From: Combretum micranthum
Lineage: Eukaryota > Streptophyta > Magnoliopsida > Myrtales > Combretaceae
Length of the DNA: 64,000 nucleotides
Assembly (NCBI GenBank): GCA_024138025.1
Contig: JAMXBD010000973.1
Span: forward strand, 124,001-188,000
Direction of reading: 5' to 3'
Made by a program: the position numbers and the translations under genes. The notes beneath the pieces were generated by a model, which saw nothing but the letters and a program-made list of their open reading frames with translations, was not told the origin of the DNA and did no database searches. Below are positions 24,861-35,151 of this stretch, piece by piece. Numbering within the stretch: position 1 is the stretch's first letter; every line of letters starts with the position of its first letter.

Positions 24861-27232
24861 GTAAAAATTCTTCAAGAAGTTTCCATGTTCATCTACTTAG
24901 TATGAAGGTTAAGAAAGCAACAATAGGTTCATACTTTGTTTTTGTCCATAATCATAATTCCTTTATGTTCATGTTTCTTTTATATTCATTTATGTTTCTC
25001 TTATGATCATTTATGTCTCTTTTATGTTCATAACTATCTAATATATCTATATAGCTATATATACTATTTAGAGCATATAAGCTCATGATCTTGCAATTTA
25101 TTTACCTTTCATGCAATTTATTTACTTCAATGCATTTTATTTATTCCAAGTTGTTTTTAAGACTAGTCTCTAGTCTTAGACTTGTCCTCATCAAGAGTCC
25201 CGGGAGCCTTGAAAAAGCTAAGACTCCAATACTTGACTTTATTATCTATGATATTTTGTCTATTATTATCCTCATAATCATGTTCATTTAGATTGTTTTC
25301 CAAAAATTTTATTTTCTAAAGATAATTAAACAAAAGAAGGATTTTTGTCACTTGAAAATAAGTTTATGAAGCATAAAAATATATAAGATAACAAAAATAA
25401 ACTCAATCATTTTCATGATACAAAAAGAACTCACTATAATTTTATAAACTACTTTTGCTTTGAAAAGCTACTAAAATCTTTATTATTCCACCTTGTTTTT
25501 CAAAAGAAAATATTTCGTTGATAAAAATGGTTCTTTTCATAAAAAGGTAAATAAGATGAATGGCTAAGGAATTTTTTCAAGAAAAGACCTTTACAAATAG
25601 GAAAAGGAAATCTATGATTTGAAAACAAAAATAAAGTTATTCCTTTTCAAAGTTACAAGAGGAAATAATAATATTTTAGAAACTAGTTTTCTACAAAAAG
25701 TTCTTAATTATTCCACATTATTTTTATAAAGAAAACAAATTTTCATGCATGGATGACTTTATGAAAAACATAAGATATAAGAAAAGAATGAGAAATTTCA
25801 AGTAAAGATTTTTGCAAAAACAAATGAACAAAGGAATTTGCGCAAGAAGAATAAATATGAAGAAAAGCATATTTCCTAAAAGACTTCAAAATAGTATTAG
25901 AGTAACTTAGAAAGTAGAAAATTTTATTTTCAAAAGTTACTTGGAAAGAGATAAATAAAACCAACATAAAACGTTTTTAGAAAACAAAGAAAGCAAGGTA
26001 TTCATTTCAAAGAAATTTACAAAAACAATTTCCGAAAAGCTTCAACCCGACATTGTTTTACCTAAGAAAAATAATTGGACAACAAGACACTTGAGCATGC
26101 TTAAATATGAGTTATATAGTTATAAAAAGAGAATTTTTCAACTATATAGATAACTAAGTATTTATCAAACAAATTTTGATTTCTTGAACCAAAGTTGTTT
26201 TTACTTGGAAATCCGTGGTGAATTTTGTCGCTACTTTTTCGGAGCCTATATGGCCTTGTTTGTTGAATATAATTTTGGAAATGGGTAGATCTTTTTGAGT
26301 AGGTAGAAATCGGTATATTATATGCGCGATTCCGAGTTAAAATGACCAAGTTATGGCCATTTTAAGTTGGAACATTCCTTCATACGAACTTTAACGTTCT
26401 TTGACATTGTTTTGTCAAAATTCAAGAAAATCATCAAGAAAAACTCATTGTGGGTATTTTCTTTGGCTAGGTGACCCCGAGGAAGGATTCCTTTACCCCG
26501 AGAACTATTACGATTAAGTGGAGTGTGTGAACGACTCATCCGCTTAGAGGAATAGACGACAATGGCATCGTGAGTTTATTTCCATTAAATGCTATACTTG
26601 TTGTGCTTGTAAATTAGTTGCACTAGAGTTAGGAAAAGATAAACCGATATGCATGTAAAATAATTCATTGAAAGAATTCCAAGAATATCGAAACCAGAAT
26701 TGTTTTAGTTTAATATTGATTTGTGTGAAATTCCTTGATTGCCATAAAGTTGAAAATAATTATGTTATGACTTTATAAATTAATGAACTCATGCATACCA
26801 CGAAGTGAGTCACATTGCATTGTTGGGTTATTATCCTTGGGTGAGAAGGATAGTAAGCTCATGTCGAAAGCAACACTTGGGGAGATCCGAAAGCGATTGC
26901 TTGGCGGCTTAAATGGAATATGCTTGGCGGTAGATCCGAAAGCAAGGTCAATCAAGTAGATTCGGAATGCTCGACGATGTGTGCTCGTGAGCAAGAAAAC
27001 TTTTTAATTAAAACTACTTGAATTGAGGTTACGTATCACCAAACCCCGAATGGAGGGCGTAAATCCATTCAACATATAGTTCCCGGAAAACTATATGCTT
27101 GTTTGCCCACGTGCTTGTGCATTACATTTGTTTGATTAAATCAACTTGATTGAATCTTGTTACAAGAAGTTATTTATGGAAATAGTTCTCACTAAGCCTA
27201 TTAGCTTATACCCCAATAGATATCTTTTGCAG
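24861..27232 (+). other. Candidate intron in LTR leader
   Basis: Begins GTAAAAATTC after TTTAG and ends at TTTTGCAG before TTCCCGTACTTATGG. Length about 2372 bp. Both borders are conserved with the copies at 31681 and 51117, though the sequence between them has diverged much more. Confidence 0.4.
26884..26945 (+). repeat. Irregular repeats in LTR variable region
   Basis: The phrases 'gatccgaaagc' and 'tgcttggcgg' each occur twice. This stretch occupies the position where other LTRs hold a clean minisatellite, but its sequence is unrelated to theirs. Confidence 0.5.
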
Positions 27233-27993
27233 TTCCCGTACTTATGGTTAAGGCCACGTGGACCATGCGGGCAGGTAATCTCTCTTGAACATTAGAAATT
27301 TGGGTAAAATGTAGCATAGTATTAGCATGCAAATATTTATATAATAGATGAGTAATTTAGGGAGTTGTCCCTAAGTTTGTAAAGTCTTTGCCATGAATGA
27401 ATAATTATTGTGAATCCTCTTTTCTTAATATGTTTTATATCTCCTTAAGCTTCATAATTCCATATATGGTCCTCTAAAGTTGTGAAAATACGCCTTACAC
27501 TTAATATAAAAGTTTTTGGGAATGGCTAAGGTTGTCATACTTAAGCTTTAATATTGAGTGTGGCGGACTGTCACGTTTAGGGTACCCATTGGGGCGTGAC
27601 AATACGTGTATAAATGCGATATCTTATATTTTTAATTACCGAAAAATTACGAAACTGATATTTTTGAAATCCTTATATTAAATTGGTCCTATTGGTGTTA
27701 TCGGAATATTTTTATTATTCCAGGCTCCAGGGCATGATTTTTAAGAACTGATCTCGATTGAGTCCGAAGGACACTCGGATTTCGCAAATTTGATATTTTA
27801 TATAACCTAAAGCTATTATGAACTATTATCACTAATTAATCTAACTTCGTTTTCTAGGGTTGAAGAAAACGGAAATCCCGGATCTAAAATCTAAGTTGTA
27901 CTAGACTTTTGTTGACTTTTAGGGTTTCGGTTGACTTTTAATTCTAAGATCAACTTAAAATTAATCGAAAATTTTAGGGGTTTACAACATGTA

Positions 27994-28030
27994 CTAGAAG
28001 ACGATGCACCCGCGTTGCGAGTGTAAAAAT
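27994..28030 (-). mobile_element. Possible Helitron 3' terminus
   Basis: Read on the minus strand, a hairpin (CACTCGC with GCGGGTG, one G-T pair, 3-nt loop, 28006-28022) is followed nine bases later by CTAG and then T. Plant Helitrons end in a GC-rich hairpin shortly before CTRR and insert between A and T. No 5' TC end or Rep/helicase gene is identified, so the element's extent is unknown. Confidence 0.4.
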
Positions 28031-29229
28031 TAAATAAGAAAACGAACTTCTTCAATAAACAACATAGTTCAAGTTAATTGCATGCAAGATTGATAGACAG
28101 AGGAAGAAACTAAAAACATTACATAAATTGCATAAAAATACATGAAAAAGAAATCAAAAGATTAATGAAATAATACTTTAATACACTTTAATCGTAATCA
28201 CAATTATTTTACTTCATTGAAGACGTAGCCATATACCTAGAAAACAAATGAGACATTAGAAAGAGAATTTATTTAATCAAATTCTACTTCTATGTATACA
28301 CTTAAGTGACTTGGTAATTAATTTATTGAACTCCTTATATAACAGCTCATTTAAAAAAGTTTTGGTCTTGAATAACTAAATATTAAATGAAATATAGTGG
28401 AGTAAATGAAATAATGTGTTTATACTTATTAAATTGAAAAAGAAATTGTAGTAAGAAGGAATTTTAAACCTTAGTAAGACAGAATTTGACATATGTAATA
28501 GCTTTCGCTCTGCAAAATATAAGAATTAACGTATTTAAATTAAATAAAAGTTAACATATAAAGGGGATGATGTTTGATAATATCATACCGCAACAACAAT
28601 CGTATATGATAATCATAATTAGATTTATTTTACCTATCAGATTCCACATATTGTTTGTATTGTACTTGATGATTAGGCCCATTTTCATATTTGCAAGTAA
28701 TTAAAAATATAATGAAAATGAAATCATACTTTTTCACGTAATTAGCAATGCAATATCTAAAAATTATACAATGGAAGTTATGACCTTTATTGATATAGTG
28801 GTATATTACCTGTGTTGCTGAAGCTTTCTAATTTCTTCTTTATCATCTTAATGAATGTTCTTTGGTTAGTTTTAATGTAGAATGCCCAACCAAAACTATA
28901 AATCCTCAAATAATTTCTCAATAGGAGGAAAAAAACTTATGTAATTAGTGAAATTTTATACCTTTTTGGAATTGTAAAGTCTTAATCAAAAACGAAAAAA
29001 CATATAATAAAAAGAAAAAAAATATATGATAGATATAAATCTCGTATAAGGGGATTATTGGGAACATATTGTGGAAATCTCTAAATAAGTTAACCAAGCA
29101 TCAAGAGGAATTACATAATTTAATGTGAATTAAAGTAAACGTGGGATAAAACGTAGGATGAATTATACTTTATTATTCCTTCAAGTGGGTGTGGAGAAAA
29201 ATGAGAAAGTTCCCACTTAAATTATAAAG
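28031..29229. other. AT-rich sequence, no gene seen
   Basis: No open frame, LTR motif or inverted repeat that I can support. It could be the body of a non-autonomous Helitron ending at 27994. Confidence 0.3.
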
Positions 29230-30570
29230 ATGATCAAATAATATTATTAGAGAGATTGATAAATTATCATATAAAACTATATGATAAAAATATGTGACGA
29301 ATGAAAGGGTTCTGACTTAAATTATATAGATAGATATAGAAGAATAGAAAAAATAGATTCAAATAGCAATGATGATTCTTTTCTTTAGTCAATATTTTTA
29401 TATGCAATGATAAGTTTATTTCCTTAAATAAAATGATCAAATAATAAAATTAAAGAGATTGAAATTATCATATAAAACTATATGATAAAAATATGTGACA
29501 AATAAAAGGATTATAGCTTAAATTATATATAAGATAAGATATATGAATAGATCGATAAATATAAATTAAATAGCAACGATAATTTTTTTTTTTAGTCAAT
29601 ATTCTTAAATGCAATGATAAGTTTATTTCCTCAAATAAAATAATCAAATAATAATATCAGAGAGATTGATAAATTATCATATAAAACTATATGATAAAAA
29701 TGTGCTACGAATGAAAGAGTTTTAGCTTTAATTACATAGAATATATAAAGAATAGATTTAAATAGCAATGATGATTCTTTTCTTTAGTTAATACTCTTAA
29801 ATGGAGTCCAATACATGTCTAAGGTCCCTATACAAAATAATTACTAATATACCATTTAGATGAAATTAATTACCAATATCCAGTTGTAAAATCGCGTTTA
29901 AGAAACAAGATATGCAATTTTATACAAAAATTACGTAAAAGAATCACGATTTAATGTTTGACTACGGTCGTAATATCGTGATATAAGTATTTTATACGGA
30001 TATCGCTATTGTTAATCGCGATATTGCTCCATACGTCAAATATATATCATGTTTTATAGTCGCGATATGTAAGTGTATATCATATTTTGAAGACGCGATA
30101 TACGTGCATTTACTGTTCACTTGTATAGCTTGTGATAAAAACGCGATTTTGGTGTGGTAAATTGGTAATTATTTTCATTTTGACCTTATTTAAAGAATTA
30201 ATTTCAATTAGTGTCCTAAACAAGAAATTAATTCTTCTTAAATGCAATGATAAGTTTATTTTCTTAAATAAAATGATCAAATAATAATATTAGAGAGATT
30301 CATAAATTACCTTATAGAGCTATATGATAAAAATGTGCAACGAATGAAAGGATTTTGGCTTAAATTAATAGATAGATAGATATAGATTAAATAGCAATGA
30401 TGATTCTTTTTTTAGTCAATATTCTTAAATGTAATGATAAGTTTATTTCCTTAAATAAAATGATCAAATAATAATATTAGAGAGATAGATAAATTAACAT
30501 ATAAAACTATATGATAAAAATGTACGATGAATGAAAGGGTTATGTCTTAAATTATATATATATATATTAT
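29230..30570. repeat. Tandem array of ~205-bp units
   Basis: Five units start at about 29230, 29433, 29640, 30273 and 30460, each opening with a form of 'atgatcaaataataatat'. The first two units are 203 and 207 bp, the fourth 187 bp; the third is enlarged by an inserted MITE and the last is partial. All units carry an inverted repeat, TTATCATATA with TATATGATAA or close variants, separated by AAAC, which would form a 10-bp hairpin. Units also share 'gcaatgatgattctttt' and 'gcaatgataagtttattt'. The array is non-coding. Confidence 0.8.
29804..30235. mobile_element. MITE-like insertion with 9-bp TSD
   Basis: A 432-bp segment interrupts the third unit of the tandem array and is flanked by the perfect 9-bp repeat tcttaaatg (29795-29803 and 30236-30244). 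Intact units have a single copy at that place. The ends resemble each other in inverted orientation only loosely ('tgtctaaggtccctat' against 'tgtttaggacactaat'). A 9-bp TSD is typical of Mutator-like elements. Inside, the motif 'cgcgat' recurs at least five times. No coding capacity. Confidence 0.7.
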
Positions 30571-31675
30571 GAGTTTTATTTATTGAATGTTGGAATATAT
30601 TGCGTGAAAAGAAGAATAATCCAATTATGATAGAAAGAAATATATTTATTAGAAAATATATGGAAGAAAAGAAAGACTTGTAATGGAATATTATTTTTTA
30701 AAACAATTACAATGGAAACAAATATATAAAACATTTGAAGAAATAGAGAGAAATGTTTTTTTTTTTTTTTTTTTTTTGGTTCGTTTTGGAAAACAAAATA
30801 AAGGAAAAAATGGATATCGAATCTCTTAAATTACTTTCTCTAAAGTTTTCATAGATAAGAATTGTGGTTGAGATTATATACATTCTTCAATTAATTATTA
30901 CTACATTATTCTATTCCTAATTATCTGAACCATTAGTTACAAATAATAGCATATTAAAATATATAATTCTATGAAACTTTGGGAAAATGAAACTAAGATA
31001 ATTATTTCCAAAAAAAAAAAAAAAAAATATTTAACCAAGTTACTGTATTTTATTTTGCTAAAAATGTTATAAGGATAACTTTATAATTAAACATTTTGTT
31101 TCCATTCAACTTCTTCCCCCAATTTTAAAAATAAAATAAATAGAATTTAGAGTGGAAATGTTTCTATTCATTTATCTTCGATTTCCATCAAATTAACTCA
31201 ATTAGCCTACCATTTCTTTTTATTTCCACTTATTTCCTTTATCCAAACACAATATTTTATGTTTTAGAGATAGGTCTAAAGTAATGATATCGTGGATCCC
31301 TTATAAAGAGATTTCATACATACTTCTTAATAAGCTTCTTAAAAGTACCGTAAGAGGTGACTTGTAATATTATTCTTCATACTAGAGGCATGTAAATGAG
31401 CATATCGAAGCATTAATAATTGAAAAAAAAGTTATTAATGTGCTTTTAGCATCAATAATTTTGGCAATTTAATTAAAGTTATTCAAACCTTGTTTGGATG
31501 GGTGGAGTGGAGTACAAAATTAAATCATAATATTGGACAACTTATAGTGCTAAATAATTTCATTTTATTTAAAAAAAAAATGATGTGTTACAAAAGTAAT
31601 AAAATAAACATCATTTTGAAAAGGAGTAAAATGTAGTTAAACTTGTGCTCTATTTGTTTTTAATTATACTCTTCA
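30571..31675. other. AT-rich sequence, no gene seen
   Basis: Contains a 22-base T-run (30756-30777) and an 18-base A-run (31010-31027). I see no gene or element boundary. Confidence 0.4.
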
Positions 31676-32381
31676 CTAATTGTAAACCCTGATTTTTCTA
31701 GTAACCAAGATAACTCAAGAACCGGAAACCAAAATCCTAAATTGGAATGGCTTAAGTCTGGAGTGAGAATTAGGAACCCTAAATCCGGTTTTTCCTCGGT
31801 TTCCAATTAATAAACTTTTATAAGAAAATTTAATTTTGAATATAGTTCTTGAATATATTTCAAACCAAGAAAAGATCAGATTTTGAGAAAATTTTAATTC
31901 CGGGTCTTCCCGAGACCCATTACAGAAAAGCGTGCCTCGGAACTAGAATTTCAAAAATTTACTTGTGAATACTCATTTGAATCGAAATTAAATAAGGATT
32001 TGAAAAATATAAATTTCATAATTTTTCTTTTTATGAACAATACCGTTATAGCCTTTTTATTCGTATTTTCTTACTACCGGTAATTAAGTTGTCTTAATTA
32101 CTATTCACAAGTATAACCTACTACTCACAAGTACCCCCTATTCTTACAACCTTACAATCACTTAATCACATTTTCTTTTCCAAAGACTTTTTGTCTCTAA
32201 ATAATTATTTCAATTTATGACAATTAGTACACAAATCAATCAAAACAAGTCACACAAAAATCAAAACCCCCGCGAACCCCAACCCCACCCCCAATAGCGG
32301 CCGGCGTGATCCCCTCATGAGCTCCATTGTGCAATTTTTTTTTACTTTCTTTTATCACATTTAACCTAATTTCATTTCCTA

Positions 32382-32389
32382 TATAAACT
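32382..32389 (+). promoter_or_regulatory. LTR TATA box
   Basis: TATAAACT, followed by a CT-rich leader, about 700 bp into the LTR. The position agrees with other copies although the motif has two changes. Confidence 0.5.
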
Positions 32390-32438
32390 ACATTTTCTCT
32401 CTCTCACTTCATTCTTCTCTTTTCAAACTTTCCAAAAG

Positions 32439-34769
32439 GTAAAAGAAGCTCTCATTTCTCTCCCTTTTTCCCCTTAATGCCGTGAGCCTCTATGGCTCAT
32501 ACACACACACAGACACAACTTTCTTTTTTTCTTCATTTGTCTTCTATTTTACTCTTAAGTGAAAGAACCTTGCTTCCTTATCTTTAGATCATTGTAATGG
32601 CAAGGATATTCTTGGATATTTCCAACTAAATGTCCTCATGAGCTCTTGCTAGGGACAAGGAAATATCAAAACAAGAATACCAAACCATCACAAAGTAGAT
32701 CTTGCATTTAAAGGAGCTTTCATGATGTAAACTTCATGATCATCCATCTAAAAGTATTTTGAACAAAAGATCTTTCATAAAAATGTAGTTTTTATGTTTT
32801 CAAAACCTATTTAAGCACTTGATATAGTAGATTTATCATTTTACCACTCATATTCATGTAGGCATTTAAGATCTCATCTTTATTTTGAGTTTATGCGCAT
32901 TAATGGTCATAAATGCTTTTGTCTTGAGTAAATAACCTAGCTAGTATATAGATCTATAGGTAGATGAGTTAATGAAACCAAAAAAGGAAAACACTTTTCA
33001 AGAAATGAGCTAGTGTAAATTCGGATGACTTGAGAAACCTAGTTTAAAAACCCTTTTACCAACTTCTGAACATGTATTTTGCAAGAAAAATGGAGCCTAT
33101 AGGTGATAGATAATGTTTGATGATATTTTTCATGAGTTTAAATGAGTTTTTACCAAAGAAAATATTTAAAACAAGAGATGAAGTCTAATAGAAGTTTTGA
33201 GTTGAAAGTCTTGTAGGCTAAATTCATAATAATGAAGAGATGGTTAGAAAACACTAGTTTTCCAACTTCAAAAATGGTATTTTCTTAAATAAATGAAGTC
33301 CTTAGGGTATAGGTAAAATAACTACTTAACGTTCTAGATATAAAATGCATTTTCTTAAAAGAATCAACTTAAAAATAAATTTTTGCTAAATTCGGATTTT
33401 TGTAACCACTCTAGTATAAGACTCCCTTAAAAGTTTACAAATGAAGATTTAATTAAAGAAATAAAGGCCTTAGGATATAGCTAATGTAAGGGTCAAAATT
33501 TCTTTAAGGAAAGTAGAATTTTCCTAAGGAAAATCCTTAGAATAAGTTAGTGTGACCAAGTGTAGTAAATTTAATTGTTAAGCAATGGCATGAAATAGTG
33601 TCCTAAGACAAAGGTTATTTAAATTCTTTAAATCTAAAAATTTATAAAAAAACTTAGGCACCTAAGAGTTTATATCATGACATTCATGATAGAGAAATTC
33701 ATCACCATGGCATTTGGTTTCATTTTTCACTTAGGAATCTCAAGAGCATTCATGAAAATCGCATTTTCGGAATCAACATAACCGCTGTACAGATCTGATC
33801 CTTCATTTCTGAGGCTTAGATATTTTCAAAACTTGATTTAAACTTCATATTTAGAAAGCTCTTTCAAAGTAGATAGAAATCGATATAAAATTTGCGAAAT
33901 TCCGAGTTAAAACAACCAAGTTATGGCCATTTTAAATCAGGACTTCGGAAATGACACGAATTTCGATTTCACTAAGTTGTCTTAGAGTTTTTGGTGTTCT
34001 TAGATGGTAAAATATTTATTAGGGTATTTCTTTTGTGATTAGGCGAACTCGAGGACGTTGAATCCTTACCTCCGGACTATTACTATTAAAAGACCGGCAA
34101 AGCCATGACTGAGTGAGTTTTTCTTCCCGATTCATTTATTGTATGTGCTTGATAAATTAGTGCACTAGAATGTAGGCCAAATGAATTGAATATGTATGAT
34201 GGGGAATAATGGGAAATTGTATGTTGATGATGATTTGAGAACTCAAAATAAGAATATCGAACCGGGTGATAAATTCTGGTTGTGTAGTTAGTTATGATGT
34301 ATTGTTTGAGAAATTGTTTGATCACCTGAATAAAATGACTTAATCGACTATTTGGACTAATGCCAAATTCTGACATGTGCATATCATAATGGGAAGGAGC
34401 ATTAGCACTGTTCGGTTAATCATGATCCATAAACGAGATTAATTGTTCGGTTAATCGTGATCCATAAACGAGAATTATTGTTCGGTTAATCGTGATCTAG
34501 AAACGAAATAATTGTTCGGTTACCCGTGAACCATAAACGGCATAAAGTTAGTACCGCAGTATTCGTTAATCTGCTAACCCGGGATGGAGGGCGTAAGTCC
34601 ATCCACGTATGATTTTCGGATAGTTATATGTATGTTGTTCTCATGTGTTTGGTGCATTCACTTGCTTGATTAATCACTTGCTTGAATTGTTGTGGCATAA
34701 ATGTTATTGTGGGAGATTTCACTCACTAAGCTAGTTAGCTTACGTCCCTATAGTTTCTTCCTTTTGCAG
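32439..34769 (+). other. Candidate intron in LTR leader
   Basis: Begins GTAAAAGAAG after CAAAAG and ends CTTTTGCAG. Length about 2331 bp. Both borders survive in this diverged subfamily, which supports a function for them. Confidence 0.4.
34409..34545 (+). repeat. LTR minisatellite, four units
   Basis: Units of 34-36 bp start at 34409, 34443, 34479 and 34513, with the core 'tgttcggttaatcgtgat'. The unit is unrelated to those at 13262 and 54072, yet sits at the same place in the LTR. Confidence 0.85.
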
Positions 34770-35151
34770 TTACCAAATTTATGGCTTAGGCAGCATGACC
34801 CGACTGTACAGGTACAGGAGCTAGGAGTTTCCCTTAGAAGTTGGAATTTTTGTTTAGACTTCTATAGGAAACTTTTAAGACTTTGGATGACTGTATAAGG
34901 CCATTAAATATTCTTTTGCAGGGGAATGCCCCTTAGTAAACGTAATGTTAATTATGTTTCATGAGTTATATCATACTGCTAATGTATGCCAAATTAAGCT
35001 TTTATCTCCATTTGGACTTGTATTCTATTGTCGTAAAGGTACGCCTTACATCTATATGAGACCCCAAAGGACTAAGGCGGTAATTCGGGAATCTTATATG
35101 GTATGTAGCGGACTGTTACGTTTAGGATACCCTATGGGGCGTGACACTAAT

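Larger units (their letters stand above)
24027..27601 (+). mobile_element. Solo LTR of the long family
   Basis: A complete 3575-bp LTR, from TGTAAACCCCC to GGGGCGTGACA, flanked by the perfect duplication atacg (24022-24026 and 27602-27606). It has a TATAAATA box (24732-24739), a leader ending TTTAG|GTAAAA (24858-24865), a shortened hairpin cluster (25161-25211) in which the third stem has been lost by deletion, the conserved block (26283-26370), an irregular repeat region (26840-27040) and TTTTGCAG at 27225-27232. It inserted into the outer minus-strand LTR between its promoter and its 5' end. No internal region remains. Confidence 0.92.
9331..27986 (-). mobile_element. Outer solo LTR of a three-level nest
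   Basis: A minus-strand LTR of the long family, recognised in three pieces: 9331-9984, 21767-24026 and 27607-27986, together about 3.29 kb. Its ends on the plus strand are TGTCACG and GGGTTTACA, flanked by the perfect duplication acatg (9326-9330 and 27987-27991). It contains, on the minus strand, a TATAAATA box (23704-23711), the hairpin cluster (23233-23315), the conserved block (about 22395-22470) and part of a tandem array (21767-21870). Two later insertions split it: the full-length element at 9985-21761 and the solo LTR at 24027-27601. With those removed there is no internal region, so the outer unit is a solo LTR. The perfect TSD on a unit split over 18.6 kb makes the reconstruction solid. 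Confidence 0.9.
31681..35146 (+). mobile_element. Solo LTR of the long family
   Basis: A 3466-bp LTR from TGTAAACCCTG to GGGGCGTGACA with the perfect duplication ctaat (31676-31680 and 35147-35151). It belongs to a diverged subfamily: the TATA box is TATAAACT (32382-32389), the leader ends AAAAG|GTAAAAG (32434-32443), and the three-stem cluster is not recognisable. The conserved block (33850-33935), a four-unit minisatellite (34409-34545) and TTTTGCAG (34762-34769) are present. Copia coding sequence starts right after the downstream TSD copy, but I see no copia sequence upstream. Confidence 0.9.

Noticed and set aside
31681..35146. Possibility that this is the 5' LTR of the copia element that follows
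   Set aside because: It has its own perfect ctaat duplication on both sides, Ty3/gypsy-family ends, and differs wholly from the copia 3' LTR at 38083.
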